The position numbers and the translations under genes are program-made. A DNA stretch of 64,000 nucleotides, from positions 226,486 through 290,485 of the forward strand of contig JADJYH010000001.1 in the NCBI GenBank assembly GCA_016719855.1, written 5' to 3'. Source of the DNA: Saprospiraceae bacterium. Its GTDB lineage: Bacteria > Bacteroidota > Bacteroidia > Chitinophagales > Saprospiraceae. Below are positions 27,674-39,200 of this stretch, one piece after another. Position 1 is the stretch's first letter. Each line of letters begins with the position of its first letter. Below the pieces are notes generated by a model. That model did no database searches, was not told where the DNA came from, and worked only from the letters and a program-made list of their open reading frames with translations.

Positions 27674-30600
27674 ATGCCCCAACTTTATGTACAACCACCA
27701 ACCGCCCGCATCCTGTCTATCGTTTTTCAAATGTCAACAAACCGAACTGACAAAACGCATCGCAAAACTCCCTTGTTGGTACTACCTTTCCGGTTCCAAC
27801 CAGCGATTATTGCAAGATTAATGGTATGCCTTGGAGGCCTGCTCGTCAGCTTCACCATATCGCCAAATGCAAGTTTCGAGGATTTGCTTTCCCAACTGTA
27901 CCCCCAAGGGGGCAAACCAGTCACCCAACAGGTGCAAACCAATCACCAGTCACCAATCATTATGAACCACGATTACGACAAAGCCTGGCGGGAAATTGAT
28001 TCCCTTGAACAGCAGGGCCTGCCCAAGACTGCCCTCGAAAAAACCGAGGTATTGCTGGGAATAGCCCGCAAGGAAAACGAACATGCACAAGTCGTAAAGG
28101 CCTTGATGTACCGAGGAAAGTACCAAAGCCAGCTTGAAGAGGAGGGCTTGGCCAAGGCCATCAACCGACTGAAAGAGGAGGCAGAAAAGCGGATTACCCC
28201 GTGAAGCCTATCCTCCAGTCCATGATGGCGGAGATGTTCAGCAATTACCTCGACCAAAACCTCTGGCGATTCCAGAACCGAACGACCACTGTCGAGTTCA
28301 AGCCGGAAGACTTCAAGACCTGGAGCATTGAGCAGTTGACCGTGGAATCGGCGAGGCTTTATCGGGCTTCCCTCACCGACCCCAAGCTCAAGACAACTGC
28401 CATTGGCGACTACAAAATCCTGCTGACCGAAGGCCGCAACGACGAGGGCCTCCGCCCCACCCTTTTCGACTTCCTGGCGCACCGTGCTATTGATTTTTTC
28501 ATGAACGAACGCACCTACGTCACGCAGCCCGCCTACAAATTTTATATTGACGATGCCAAGGCGTTTGCGCCAGCGGCAGAGTTTGTAAACTGGAAAATCG
28601 CTACGCCAGACTCCAATTCCTGGAAATTGCAGACGCTGTTGCTGATGCAGGATTTGCTCAAATTCCGCCTGTCGGAGAAGATGAAACAATCGCCCTCGCT
28701 GCTCGATGCGGACTTGAAGCGACTGTCCTTCGTGCATTCCAACGCCGTGCTGGACACCAAGGACGCCGCCTATTTGGCTGCGCTCGAAAACTTGAAAAAC
28801 CAATACAGTGGCAGCCAACCTGCTGCCGAAGTGCTGCACGCCATGGCCGTTTACTACCAGAACAAGGCGGCGGAATACAAGGCCCCGCCATTCGGCCAGC
28901 CAGACAATGACGAGCGGAAATGGTACTTGAAAAAAGCGCATGAGCTATGCTACGAGGCCATTCGCAGTTATTCCGGGAGCTTTGGGGCAAAGGCTTGCGA
29001 AGCGATGCGGGTACAGCTTGAGATGGTCTCCTTGACGTTGAACGTTGAACAGGTCAACCTGCCGAACCAGCCATTTTTGGCAAAAATTGACTACCACAAC
29101 GCCAAGCAGGCTTGGTTGAAGGTCATTAGGATGGACGATAAAAGGCGGAAGGAAATTGAAAAACTGGATTCCGAAAACGACGCCCTGGAGCGCCTCCATG
29201 CTTACCTCAACAGCTTGCCAGCAGTTAAAACCACCACGGCCAATTTGCCTGATGACGGCGATTTCCGGGCGCACTCGGTGGAAGTAAAAATGGACGGGCT
29301 GCCGCTCGGCCAGTACATAGTCATGCTCTCCGACAACCAGTCGTTTCAGGGAGAAAAAACAAATGTTTCCTTCCTGAACATGCACGTCTCCAACTTCGGC
29401 TACTGGCAGCGGCAGGACGAGGGCGGCATCTCCAACGCCATCATTTTTAACCGTGAAAACGGCCAACCGCTCAAGGGAGTGAAGGTGGAAGTGATGGTGC
29501 AGAACTACAATCAACTTGGCAGGAAATACGAGTGGAAGCGAAAGCACCTGCTCGAAACCAACGCCGACGGCTTCATCACCGTCCCGACTGGCGGGCTGGA
29601 TGACCGCAATTTCAAGTTCTTGATTTGCCAGGGAAAAGATACGCTTGACACGGGCGACAATTTTTACAAAAGCAATTATCGCAATCAACCCAGACCCTAC
29701 CAGAAAACCCAGTTCTTTCTCGACCGGGCCATTTACCGTCCGGGGCAAACCGTTTATTTCAAGGGAATTGGCCTCCAGTTCGATGAAAAACGGATGCCCA
29801 CCATCTTGAAAAAAGAAACCGTCAGGGTCGAGTTTTTGGACGCCAACTACCAGCCTGTTTCAACCCTCGAACTCCGCACCAACGAATACGGCACCTTCAG
29901 TGGGCAGTTCACAGCGCCTCGCACGGGCTTGTTGGGGCAAATGCAAATCCGCAGCAGCATAGGCGGACAATCACAGTATTTCCGGGTGGAAGAATACAAG
30001 CGGCCCAAGTTTGAGGTGAGCTTCGACCCCGTGAAGGGCAGCTACCGCCTGAACGACGAAGTCACGGTCCCCGGCAAAGCCATCGCCTATGCTGGCAACA
30101 ATATTGACGGTGCAAATGTGAGTTGGCGGGTCGTGCGGGAGGTGCGCTTCCCGTGGTGGCCCTGGTGGTACGCCAAGTGGTTCCCCTTCCGAGGCGAGAC
30201 CATGGAAATTGCCAACGGCACGGCACAAACCGATGCCGAAGGCAAGTTCAACATCAAGTTCACCGCCCTGCCCGACCGCAGCATTCCAAAGGACCAAAAA
30301 CCGGAGTTCAGCTACACCGTTTACGCCGATGTGACCGACATCACGGGCGAGACGCAGAGCAGCGAGACTTATGTTTCCGTGGGGTACATCTCCATGAAAG
30401 TGGATGTGACTGCCAACGGCAGCCCACTCGACAATTCCAGCTTGAACATTGACAGTTTGAAGAAATTTGAATTGCTGACGCAAAACCTGAGCGGAGAGTT
30501 CGAGCCAGCCAAGGGAAATATCAAATTGGAACTGCTGCGCTCACCAAAACAGGTCTATCTCAACCGCTACTGGGAGCAGCCCGACCGCCGGGCCATGACG

Positions 30601-33600
30601 GAAGCGGAGTTCAAAAAAACATTCCCGCAGTTCGCCTGGACAAACGAAAACGAGCCGCAAAATTGGCCCGTGGAGCGGAGCATTTTGGAGGAAAGTTTTG
30701 ACACCGAAAAGTCGAAGGAAGTCGTTTTGCCAAAAACAAAGCTAACAGCGGGCTGGTACGCCCTTACCCTCACCACGCAAGATAAGTTTGGGGAGAAAAT
30801 CGAGGTGAAAAAATACTTCAGCGGCTACGATTTGGGTGAAAAAACCTTACCCGCACCGACGATTGGCTGGCATTTGTTGGCTTCGCAATCGGGCAAGAAC
30901 GCCAACAAATTTGAGCCGGGAGAAACTGCAGCACTTTGGTTCGGAAGCACCGAAAAAAACCTGCCTGTGCTACTCGAAATTGACCGGGACGGCAAGACGC
31001 TTTCCCGCAAATGGCTCTCGGTGAAAGGCATGCAATCCGAATTGTTCAAGGTCGCCGAAGAACACCGTGGCAACGTCAGCTACCACTACTCCTGGGCGAT
31101 GCACAACCGCTCCACCAATGGCGATGGCAGCATCAATGTACCTTGGAACAACAAGGACCTGACCATCGAATACGGCACTTTCCGTGACAAAGCTGTTGCC
31201 CGGCCAAAAGAGGAATGGGTCATCAAAATAAAAGGCCCGAAAGGCGAAAAAATCGCTGCTGAGATGGTTGCTGGCATGTATGATGCCTCGCTAGATGCTT
31301 TTGCCGCCAACAGTTGGGGCATGAACGTTTGGCCATCTACTTGGTCACGCATCAATTATGGAAGCCCTGGTTTTCAGATGGTTCAGGGAAATTGGCTTCA
31401 CTATCCGAACATCATTTCGCCAGAAGGTGATTATCGGCAGTACCGAAGTTTGAACTGGTTCAACTGGGGGATGATGAATACCAATACCTTTCCTTGAGGG
31501 AGGCATGTTGGAATAAACGCAATGGGAAGAGTACGGAAAGAAGAAGCTATGATGGATGCGGCTCCTGCCCCAATGGCCAAATCGGCGACGCCAACACTGA
31601 ATGCTCAAACGGATTCTGTGGTGTATTTGATGCAGAAGAGGCTGCCCAAGGAGGAGACGGCAAAGGCCCAAAACCTCCTAAACCCGCTACCGACCTCTCC
31701 CAAGTCAAAGTGCGCACGAACCTGAACGAAACCGTCTTTTTTTACCCAAATCTGATGACGGATGCCGAGGGCAATGTGGTCATCAAGTTCACGATGAACG
31801 AGGCGCTGACGAGGTGGAAGTTCCTCGGCTTGGCCACCACGACCGACCTGCAAATCGGCGCTACGAGCAAGGAAATCGTGACTCAAAAAGACTTGATGGT
31901 GGTGCCAAACTCGCCAAGGTTTTTCAGGGAGTACGACGAAATTGAGTTCACGGCCAAAGTAGTGAACCTGAGCAAGTTACCCTTGAACGGCGAATTCAAG
32001 TTGGAACTGAAAAATGCGCTGACAGGCGAGGATGTTTTCCCACTCAACGGCACGAACCCAGCGATGGCGATTTTGCTTGCCCCGCAACGGTTGACTGACC
32101 TGAAACCCGGCGAGTCCCGCCGCTTGGCTTGGCGCTTCAAAGTGCCGGACGTGGCGGATGTGCCTGTGATTGAGCACACGGTGATTGCCACTGCTGGCGA
32201 GTTTTCGGATGCCGAGCGCAGTGCTGCGCCCGTGCTTTCCAACCGGATGCTGGTGACGGAGACGCTGCCGCTGCCCGTTCGTGGTGGTCAGACAAAGAAT
32301 TTCACACTAAATTCTTTGAAAACAAACAATTCGAACACGCTGCGCCACCAGGGCTTGACATTGGAGTTTACACAAAACCCCGCATGGTACGCCGTGCAGG
32401 CATTGCCCTACTTGATGGAGTACCCCTACGAGTGCAACGAACAGATTTTCAGCCGCTACTACGCCAACAGCTTGGCCACAAGCGTCGCCAATTCGCACCC
32501 AAAAATCAAGGCGGTGTTTGACCGCTGGCGCAATTACGAGCCAGATGCGTTGAAGAGCAACCTGAGCAAGAATCAGGAGCTGAAAACCGCATTTTGGAAG
32601 AAACACCGTGGGTGCTGCAAGCCCAAAGTGAGGAGCAGCAGAAGCAAAACATTGCATTGCTGTTCGACCTGAATCGCATGGCCTATGAGCAAGAAGCCGC
32701 ATTGAAGAAACTTCAAGACCGCCAAATGGCCAACGGCGGCTGGGGCTGGTTCCCCGGCGACCGGGACAATTGGTACATCACGCAGTACATGGCCGAAGGA
32801 CTTGGACACCTGCAAAGGCTTGGTGTTCAAGACCTTACAAGCAATGAGGCTTCCCGCCAGATGGTCGAAAAAGCGGTGCGCTACTGCGATGACCGGATGG
32901 TGGAGCAATACGAACGACTGGAATATTTGGTGAAAAAAGGCGAAGCCAAATGGGAGGACGATCACTTGGATTATATGGCTACCCATTACTTATACATGCG
33001 GTCATTTTTCATGGAAAACAAGTCGGCGCAAACTGGTCAAGGCAATTTTTCAACGAAGCAGGCGATTGCCTTGGAAGGCAAAATTGCCACCGTCCATGCC
33101 TACTTCCTCGGCCAAGTGGACAAGTATTGGCTGAACAAAGGCATCTACACCGAGGGCATGTTGGCACTGGCTGCAGACCGCAACGGCAAGACGGCCACAG
33201 CACAGAAAATCGTAAAGTCGCTGAAAGAGCGCTCTTTGAACAACGAAGAACTGGGCATGTACTGGAAGTACCCGACCGGCTGGTGGTGGTACCAAGCTCC
33301 CATCGAGTCGCAGGCGTTGCTGATTGAAGTGTTCAACGACATAGCCAACGACAAGCAAGCCGTGGACGACCTGAAGGTTTGGCTGCTGAAAAACAAGCAG
33401 ACGACCCATTGGAAAACAACCAAGGCCACCGCTTCGGCAGTGTACGCCCTGCTCTCCAGCGGAGACAATTGGCTGCTGGACGACCAACCGTTGGTCATCA
33501 ACTTCGGTAGCCCAACAGCACCGCAGCCAATCGCATGGGTCAAGCCCATCCAGGATGCCCAAAAAGGCGCAGAGGCCGGCACTGGCTACTTCAAAGTACG

Positions 33601-34153
33601 CTACGATGGCAAGGACGTCACCGCTGGCATGGCCAACCTGACCGTCAGCAACCCGAACAAGGTCGTGGCTTGGGGTGCTATGTACTGGCAGTATTTTGAG
33701 CAATTGGACAAAATCAAGACCTTCGAGGAGACGCCGCTGACCATCAAAAAGCAACTTTTCTTGGTTGAAAACTCAGCGACGGGCGAGGTGCTGAAACCCA
33801 TTGCCGAAGGCGCAAAACTGAAAGTCGGCGACAAGGTGAAGGTGCGCATCGAACTACGTGTGGATCGGGACATGGAGTACGTCCACATGAAGGACATGCG
33901 GGCCAGCAGCTTCGAGCCGATGAACGTCCTGAGCAGCTACAAATGGCAGGGCGGCCTCGGCTACTACGAAAGTACCCGTGATGCCGCCACGAACTTCTTT
34001 TTCTCGTGGTTGCCCAAGGGCACACACGTGTTCGAGTACCCGCTGCGGGTGACGTACAACGGCGATTTTTCCAATGGAATCACCACCATCCAGTGCATGT
34101 ATGCGCCAGAGTTCACGAGCCATTCGGCGGGGATTCGAGTGAAAGTTGATTGA
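27674..34153 (+). CDS. Bacterial alpha-2-macroglobulin family protein with thioester motif (several frameshifts)
   Basis: About 2,150 residues across four frames. Shifts lie near 28198 (C-run), in the 31495-31650 linker (an in-frame TGA at 31495 and a later shift) and near 32590 (T-run). The N-terminus has a hydrophobic anchor (about residues 48-63). Helical repeats follow (YDKAWREIDSLEQQGL), then MG domains (RAIYRPGQTVYFKG, FSYTVYADVTDITGETQ), the A2M entry segment (TRWKFLGLATTTDLQIG), and YPYECNEQIFSRYYAN. CNEQ keeps the Cys and Gln of a CxEQ thioester. Terpenoid-cyclase-like helices follow. Such proteins trap attacking proteases at the cell surface. No pbpC partner is nearby. The ATG at 27962 directly behind a heptamer array is an alternative start without the anchor. 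Confidence 0.88.
27939..27959 (+). repeat. Heptamer array inside the A2M reading frame, 2 nt before an ATG
   Basis: CCAATCA, CCAGTCA, CCAATCA, then TT and ATG at 27962. Same geometry as the leader arrays elsewhere, which raises the possibility that translation starts at 27962. Confidence 0.6.
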
Positions 34154-34217
34154 GTTATTGGGTTATTGAGTTATTGGGGTTTTCAAAATCACCCAATAAC
34201 TCAATATCCCAATAACT
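34154..34217 (+). repeat. Inverted pair of 8-bp word arrays between A2M and maf
   Basis: GTTATTGG, GTTATTGA, GTTATTGG (34154-34177) and, after 15 nt, CCAATAAC, TCAATATC, CCAATAAC (34193-34216). The two triplets are near-perfect reverse complements, so the region can form a ~26-bp hairpin that may also terminate A2M transcription. TACTTTTG-CGGG-ATG of maf follows at once. Confidence 0.8.
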
Positions 34218-34228
34218 ACTTTTGCGGG

Positions 34229-34804
34229 ATGAAAATATTTGACAAAAAAATCATCCTGGCTTCGAAGTCGCCACGTCGGAGCCAGTTGTTGGAGCAGGCG
34301 GGATTTCGGTTTGAAGTGAGAAACAAGGAGGTAGAGGAAGATTTTCCTTCGGAAATGCCTGCCGATGAGGTGGCGTCTTACCTTGCGGAAAAGAAAGCGA
34401 TGGCTTGTGCCGAGTTCCTGCAAAGCGACGATGAAATTTTGATGTCGGCGGACTCAGTCGTGATTTTGGATGAAAAAATATACGGCAAACCCGTTGACTT
34501 CGACGATGCCGTACAGATTTTGACAGAGCTTTCGGGCAGGGTGCATCGGGTGATTACAGGCGTTTGTTTGTTATCCAAAACAAAAAAGCGGGTGTTTTCG
34601 GAAGTGGCGCATGTTCATTTCCAACCGCTTTCGGAGGCGGAAATCCGTTACTACATCGAAACCTACCAACCCTACGACAAGGCCGGGGCGTACGCCGTGC
34701 AGGAGTGGATTGGGCTGTGCAAAGTCTCCAAGATTGAAGGCACTTTTACCAATATCATGGGGCTTCCGATGGAGTCGGTGTTTCGTGAGTTGGAAGAGTT
34801 TTGA
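34229..34804 (+). CDS. maf: Maf-like nucleoside triphosphate pyrophosphatase
   Basis: 191 residues from the ATG at 34229, preceded by the -7-like TACTTTTG at 34217-34224; the in-frame extension to 34166 is leader repeat only. Cytoplasmic house-cleaning enzyme that hydrolyses non-canonical nucleotides such as dTTP/UTP analogues. The signature begins KIILASKSPRRSQLLEQAGF, then ADSVVILDEKIYGKP, GRVHRVITGVCLL, and YDKAGAYAVQEWIGLCKVSKIEG, which matches the dTTP/UTP-type. Normal length. Confidence 0.94.
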   Translation: MKIFDKKIILASKSPRRSQLLEQAGFRFEVRNKEVEEDFPSEMPADEVASYLAEKKAMACAEFLQSDDEILMSADSVVILDEKIYGKPVDFDDAVQILTELSGRVHRVITGVCLLSKTKKRVFSEVAHVHFQPLSEAEIRYYIETYQPYDKAGAYAVQEWIGLCKVSKIEGTFTNIMGLPMESVFRELEEF

Positions 34805-34805
34805 A

Positions 34806-34836
34806 ATTGGGTTATTGGGTTATTTAGTTATTGAAC
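34806..34836 (+). repeat. Phased 8-bp word array abutting the globin start
   Basis: ATTGGGTT, ATTGGGTT, ATTTAGTT, ATTGAAC run straight into the ATG at 34837. The word is a rotation of the one before maf, so neighbouring genes share a dialect. Confidence 0.8.
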
Positions 34837-35241
34837 ATGGAAATTGCACAAACCAAATTAATTGAAAGTCGAGAGGACGTATCCCACCTCGTCCGCTCGT
34901 TTTACACCAAAATAAGACAGGACGAAATGCTCGGCCCCATCTTCAACGAGGCCATCCACGACTGGGAACCCCACTTGGAAAAGTTGACCGATTTCTGGGA
35001 GGGCAATCTGTTTTTCTTCGTGAAAACCAATTACAGTGGCGACCCCAAGATTGCGCACAACGAGTTGGACATGAAGATGCACAACACATTGACCATGAAC
35101 CACTTCGGTCACTGGATAAACCTTTGGTTGGAGACAATTGATGAGCATTTTCAGGGTGAGACGGCAGAGCGGGCAAAGATGATTGCGAGGAAAATGGCTT
35201 CCTTTCTGTTCCTGAAAATCGTCGAGCATCGGGCTTTGTAG
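34837..35241 (+). CDS. Group III truncated haemoglobin
   Basis: 134 residues from the ATG at 34837. Small cytoplasmic haem protein with the 2-over-2 globin fold; group III members are linked to oxygen or nitric-oxide handling, but a role here is not shown. The pattern LVRSFYTKIRQDEMLGPIF, HLEKLTDFW, MKMHNTLTMNHFGHWINLW and FLKIVEH fits the group; KMHNTL is the likely proximal histidine segment. Its TAG stop lies in the left arm of a 28-bp perfect inverted repeat. Confidence 0.88.
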   Translation: MEIAQTKLIESREDVSHLVRSFYTKIRQDEMLGPIFNEAIHDWEPHLEKLTDFWEGNLFFFVKTNYSGDPKIAHNELDMKMHNTLTMNHFGHWINLWLETIDEHFQGETAERAKMIARKMASFLFLKIVEHRAL

Positions 35242-35312
35242 CCGCCAAACTTGTTTGGCTGGCTCGCTTCTGAACTGCATTTTTGAGCCAGCCAAACAAG
35301 TTTGGCGGCTAC
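35238..35312. repeat. Perfect 28-bp inverted repeat that provides the stop codons of both convergent genes
   Basis: Arms 35238-35265 and 35285-35312 are exact reverse complements with a 19-nt loop. Each arm begins GTAGCCGCC; TAG is the globin stop on the plus strand and, in the other arm, the YdcF stop on the minus strand. Each arm also has its own palindrome GCCAAACTTGTTTGGC. Acts at least as a transcript-end hairpin for both genes. Confidence 0.85.
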
Positions 35313-36079
35313 ATATACCCCTGCAATTTGTACATCACGCAGCCCACCCATTCCTTGATGAGCATTTCCCAAAAATAAAAGCCTGCCCTATCTGGAATGA
35401 TGCTGTTTTCTGGTGCCCATCGGTCCTTTTCCGTCACAAAATCAACGCTGAATGGGGTGGATTTCACGCCTGCTTTTTCGTAGCAGCCGATGGAGCGCCG
35501 CATGTGCCAGGCCGAAGTGATGAGCAGGCACTTGGCATTTGGGAACTGTTCTTCCAGGATTTTTTTGGTAAAAATGGCGTTCTCCCAGGTGTTGCGTGAC
35601 TTGCCTTCCACGATGATGTCCGCCTCTGGCACACCAATTCTAATCAAGAAATCACGCATGTTTTCTGCTTCGCTGGGGTTCTTTTGAAGCAGGTCACCGG
35701 AGCCGCCAGTGAGCAGCAGCTTTTTTACTTTCCCGGTTTTGTAAAGCTCGTAGGCATTCAGGAAACGGTTGGCACGACTGCTGAAATTTTGGCGGTCGTG
35801 GTTGGGGCGAATTTGGCTGTTGGAGTACCCGCCAAGCAGGATGCCGATGTCGTAGGGCTGCTGGATTTGGTCGGCGGTGAGGGTTTTCAGCTCCCAGGCT
35901 TTTGCAAACTGATTGAAAATCAAGCGGTTGGTAAAAAACAGGAACAGAATCGTCGCCCCAACAAGTGCCTTTTTTTTTCGTGTTGGGCGCTTGGTAAAAA
36001 GGGCAAAAAGCATAAGCCCAATAACCCAGTTGATGGGTTGAAGGAAAATGAAAAGGATTTTTGAAAGTACAAAAAACAT
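35309..36079 (-). CDS. YdcF/SanA/ElyC-family membrane protein (DUF218)
   Basis: 256 residues from the ATG at 36079. Two N-terminal transmembrane helices (LFIFLQPINWVIGLMLFALF and ALVGATILFLFFTNRLI) precede the DUF218 domain. That domain shows YDIGILLGG, SRANRFLNAYELYKTGKVKKLLLTGG, SEAENMRDFLIRIGVP, EGKSRNTWENA and CLLITSAWHMRRSIGCYEKAG. ElyC and SanA homologues act in envelope integrity and lipid-carrier-dependent polysaccharide pathways; the reaction is unknown. Its stop is formed by the inverted repeat at 35285-35312. Confidence 0.88.
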   Translation of the reverse strand: MFFVLSKILFIFLQPINWVIGLMLFALFTKRPTRKKKALVGATILFLFFTNRLIFNQFAKAWELKTLTADQIQQPYDIGILLGGYSNSQIRPNHDRQNFSSRANRFLNAYELYKTGKVKKLLLTGGSGDLLQKNPSEAENMRDFLIRIGVPEADIIVEGKSRNTWENAIFTKKILEEQFPNAKCLLITSAWHMRRSIGCYEKAGVKSTPFSVDFVTEKDRWAPENSIIPDRAGFYFWEMLIKEWVGCVMYKLQGYM

Positions 36080-36190
36080 GGCCCGTTGGTTGAATTTATG
36101 TTGTGCTGGCAAAGGAACGCCCAAAGACTGGGATTGTCCTAGAAACGGCAAATTTTGGTAAAGTCTGCCAGAAAATCTGAAAAACCTGTC

Positions 36191-36198
36191 TAATTTTG
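36191..36198 (+). promoter_or_regulatory. Candidate -7 element for the large T9SS adhesin
   Basis: TAATTTTG, followed by GCC, fits TAnnTTTG about 79 nt before the ATG at 36277. No -33 element was identified. Confidence 0.35.
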
Positions 36199-36276
36199 GC
36201 CATCACATTCCAGCCTGTCATCGCTTTTGCGAGCACCCATTTCCACAGCCAAATTTTCTAAATTGAAAAAACAAGC

Positions 36277-39200
36277 ATGAAAAAATCGTTTGCCCTCTTC
36301 GCATTACTGCTCTCATTCGCTATCGCCTTTGCGCAGCCCGCAAACGACGATTGCTCGGGCTTGATTGACCTCGGCATCGCGCCAATCTGCCCCGTGCTGG
36401 ACACGTTCAACAACGTGAACGCCTCACAATCTGTCGTTTTTACTTCCCCAACCGACAATATTCCAAGCTGTTTCACGGGCGGCACCATAGACCGTGACGT
36501 ATGGTTCATGTTCACCGTGCCACCCGATGGCAGCGTGGTGGATTTTACCATTTCCATTATGGGCGTTGACGGGCCGAACGGGAGCATCCTCCAACCACAA
36601 GTGGCCGTGTACCGGGGCGATTGCGAGTTGGATGGCTTGCAAGAGTTGAACTGCGCAACTTCGGCGCTTGGCAGCAACGATGTCAAAATTGACCTACTTG
36701 GTCTGACGCCGGGCCTGCCCTATTTCCTCCGAGTGAGCGATTGGTCGGCTTCGGCTTCCCCGAATTGGGGCGATTTTGTGTTTTGCATCGCCGAGTACGT
36801 GCCAGTTTTCAACATTGGCGATGAACCTTTCACGGCGGCCTGCGCTGGCACTTTGTACGATTCAGGTGGCCCAGCGGGCGATTATTCAAATAGCGAGAAC
36901 TACACTTTCACGGTTTGTCCCCAAGATTTTACCCAATGTATATTTGTTGACGTTCAAAATTTTTCCACCGAGTTTAACTTTGACTACCTCAATATTTTCA
37001 TCGGCGACGACACCAACGACCCCATGCTGACAAGTTTGGACGGCTTTGGCTCAAATGTTCAATTGCAGATTTATGGTCAATGTGTCACCTTTCAGTTCAC
37101 CTCCGACGGCTCATTCACAGACGCTGGCTTCGAACTGACTTGGCAATGTTCGCCCGACACCTGCACCGTGCCCCCGCCCAGCACCTGCGACAACCCAACC
37201 GTTATCCCCTCGCTACCCTACGCTTCCATTGACTTGACCACTTGCAACGCCGCAAATGCCGTCAACTCAAGCCCTTGCGCCAACGACGACTGGCTGCAAG
37301 GCGAAGACGTGATTTTCACTTACACTTCGCCGGGCGACGAGTGCATCGCCGTGAACCTGACTGGCACGAACAACGCAACCGCAGTCGGCATTTTCGACGA
37401 CTGTCCCAATACGGCCAGCCAATGCATTGCCGTGGCTGGCGGCGGTTCTGGTCAAGCCAACCCAACCATAAATGCTGCATTCCTAGAATTGCCAGGCACG
37501 TATTATATCGTAGTGGACAATGAAAATTCCTGCACCCCATTCAATATTGAAGTGACGCAGGTGACATGCCCAGTGGTGCTGCCCTCGGCTGCCAATTGCG
37601 AAGATGCCATCACGCTGAATGGTTGCGGGGAACTTCCGGCCATTGTCAGTGTGGCACCCGGCCAAGGCGACCCCAACGTGATTCAAGACGGCGTGAACGA
37701 AGGCTGTTGGGGCTTTTTCAACCCGAATTTTACTTGGTTCTTTTTCCAAGCGCAGGAGGACGGAAACTTTGCTTTCGTGATGGAGGCGACCAATCCCGCA
37801 GAAGCTTCTGACATAGATTTTCAAGTTTGGGGGCCAATTACCGATATAACTGAGTTGTGCAGCTATGCCTACGAAAACCAGCCTATCCGTAGCTCTTATG
37901 CAGCTGGGGCCGACCCAACTGGCCTGGCAGATATTCACCCCATCACCAACTTGCCAGTGACGGACGTTTGCGAAACTGCCGTTGGCGACGATTTTGTTTC
38001 AACCATCCAAGTGCAAACCGGTGAGTTTTATGTGGTTTTGGTAAATGATTGGGGCGGCCAAATCTCAAGCGGCGCAGTCTCCATTGACTTCGGGAACACG
38101 ACGCCTGGCGTGCTTGACAATTTAGGGGCAAACTTCATGGTCACACAGGACACAGCCATTTGCCCCGGCGAATCCGCTCAGTTATTGGCATCGGGTGGTG
38201 AGGTTTACCAATGGTTTCCCGCTACTGGCTTGAGCTGTGTTTATTGCCCAAACCCCGTCGCAACTGTTTCACAATCAACGGTTTACCAAGTCGCCATCAA
38301 CAGCCTTTGCAATGCGGATACGCTAGAAGTGCAGGTCGGGCTGTTGCAAGTGGACGCTGGGCCGGACATCACCGTTTGTTTGAACGAAGATGTGCAAATC
38401 GTTGCTGGCGCAAATTTCGCCAATGTGTCCTACTCGTGGAATGCCCCTCCGGGTTTCCTAAGCTGCACCGACTGCCCCGACCCGATTGTGACGGCCGTTC
38501 AAGCGGGCACTTTCAATTTGTCGGTGACGGTCACTGGCCCTACCTGTTCATTCAGCGATGCCATGACGCTCGTTGTGCTTCCAACTGCTGCTCCAAACTA
38601 CCAAATCAGCGGTGACCAGAGCATTTGCTTTGGGGAAACGGTGAACCTTGGTGGGACTGCCACACCAGGCGTTGTTTACGATTGGACATCTGACCCTGGG
38701 GGCTTTGTTTCCTCCCAATCCAATCCAGCCGTAACACCCACAGCGACAACGACTTATTACCTCCAAACAACGAATGGCGTTTGCCCAATATCATCCTTTG
38801 ACAGCGTGACGGTTACGGTTTCGGCTTTGCCAGTTATCAATATTGCCAACGACACGCTTATTTGCCAAGGGCAAACAGTCACGCTTGGAAGTACTGTCGT
38901 GGAGCCAAGCGTCAGCTACCAATGGACACCAACAACTGGCTTGGACAACGCCAACGCCCCAACCCATTGGCCACGCCAACCCAAACTACCAGCTACACGT
39001 TGACTGCCAATCGGTTGGGCTGTGCAGCGCAAGAAACGGTGACAGTTACAGTCACGCCGATAGCAATTGACATATTGTCGTTAGACACCATTCCAATTTG
39101 TAAAGGCGTAAGCGTACCCTTGACCGCCACGGCCATTCCAATCGGAACCACCATCACTTGGACGCCCAACAACGGGTCGCTGAATACCACAACAGGTCCA

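Noticed and set aside
31495..31497. Recoded in-frame TGA (selenocysteine) in the A2M gene
   Set aside because: The surrounding linker also needs a frame change within 150 bp, there is no adjacent hairpin evidence, and indels are common in this window. Error is simpler.
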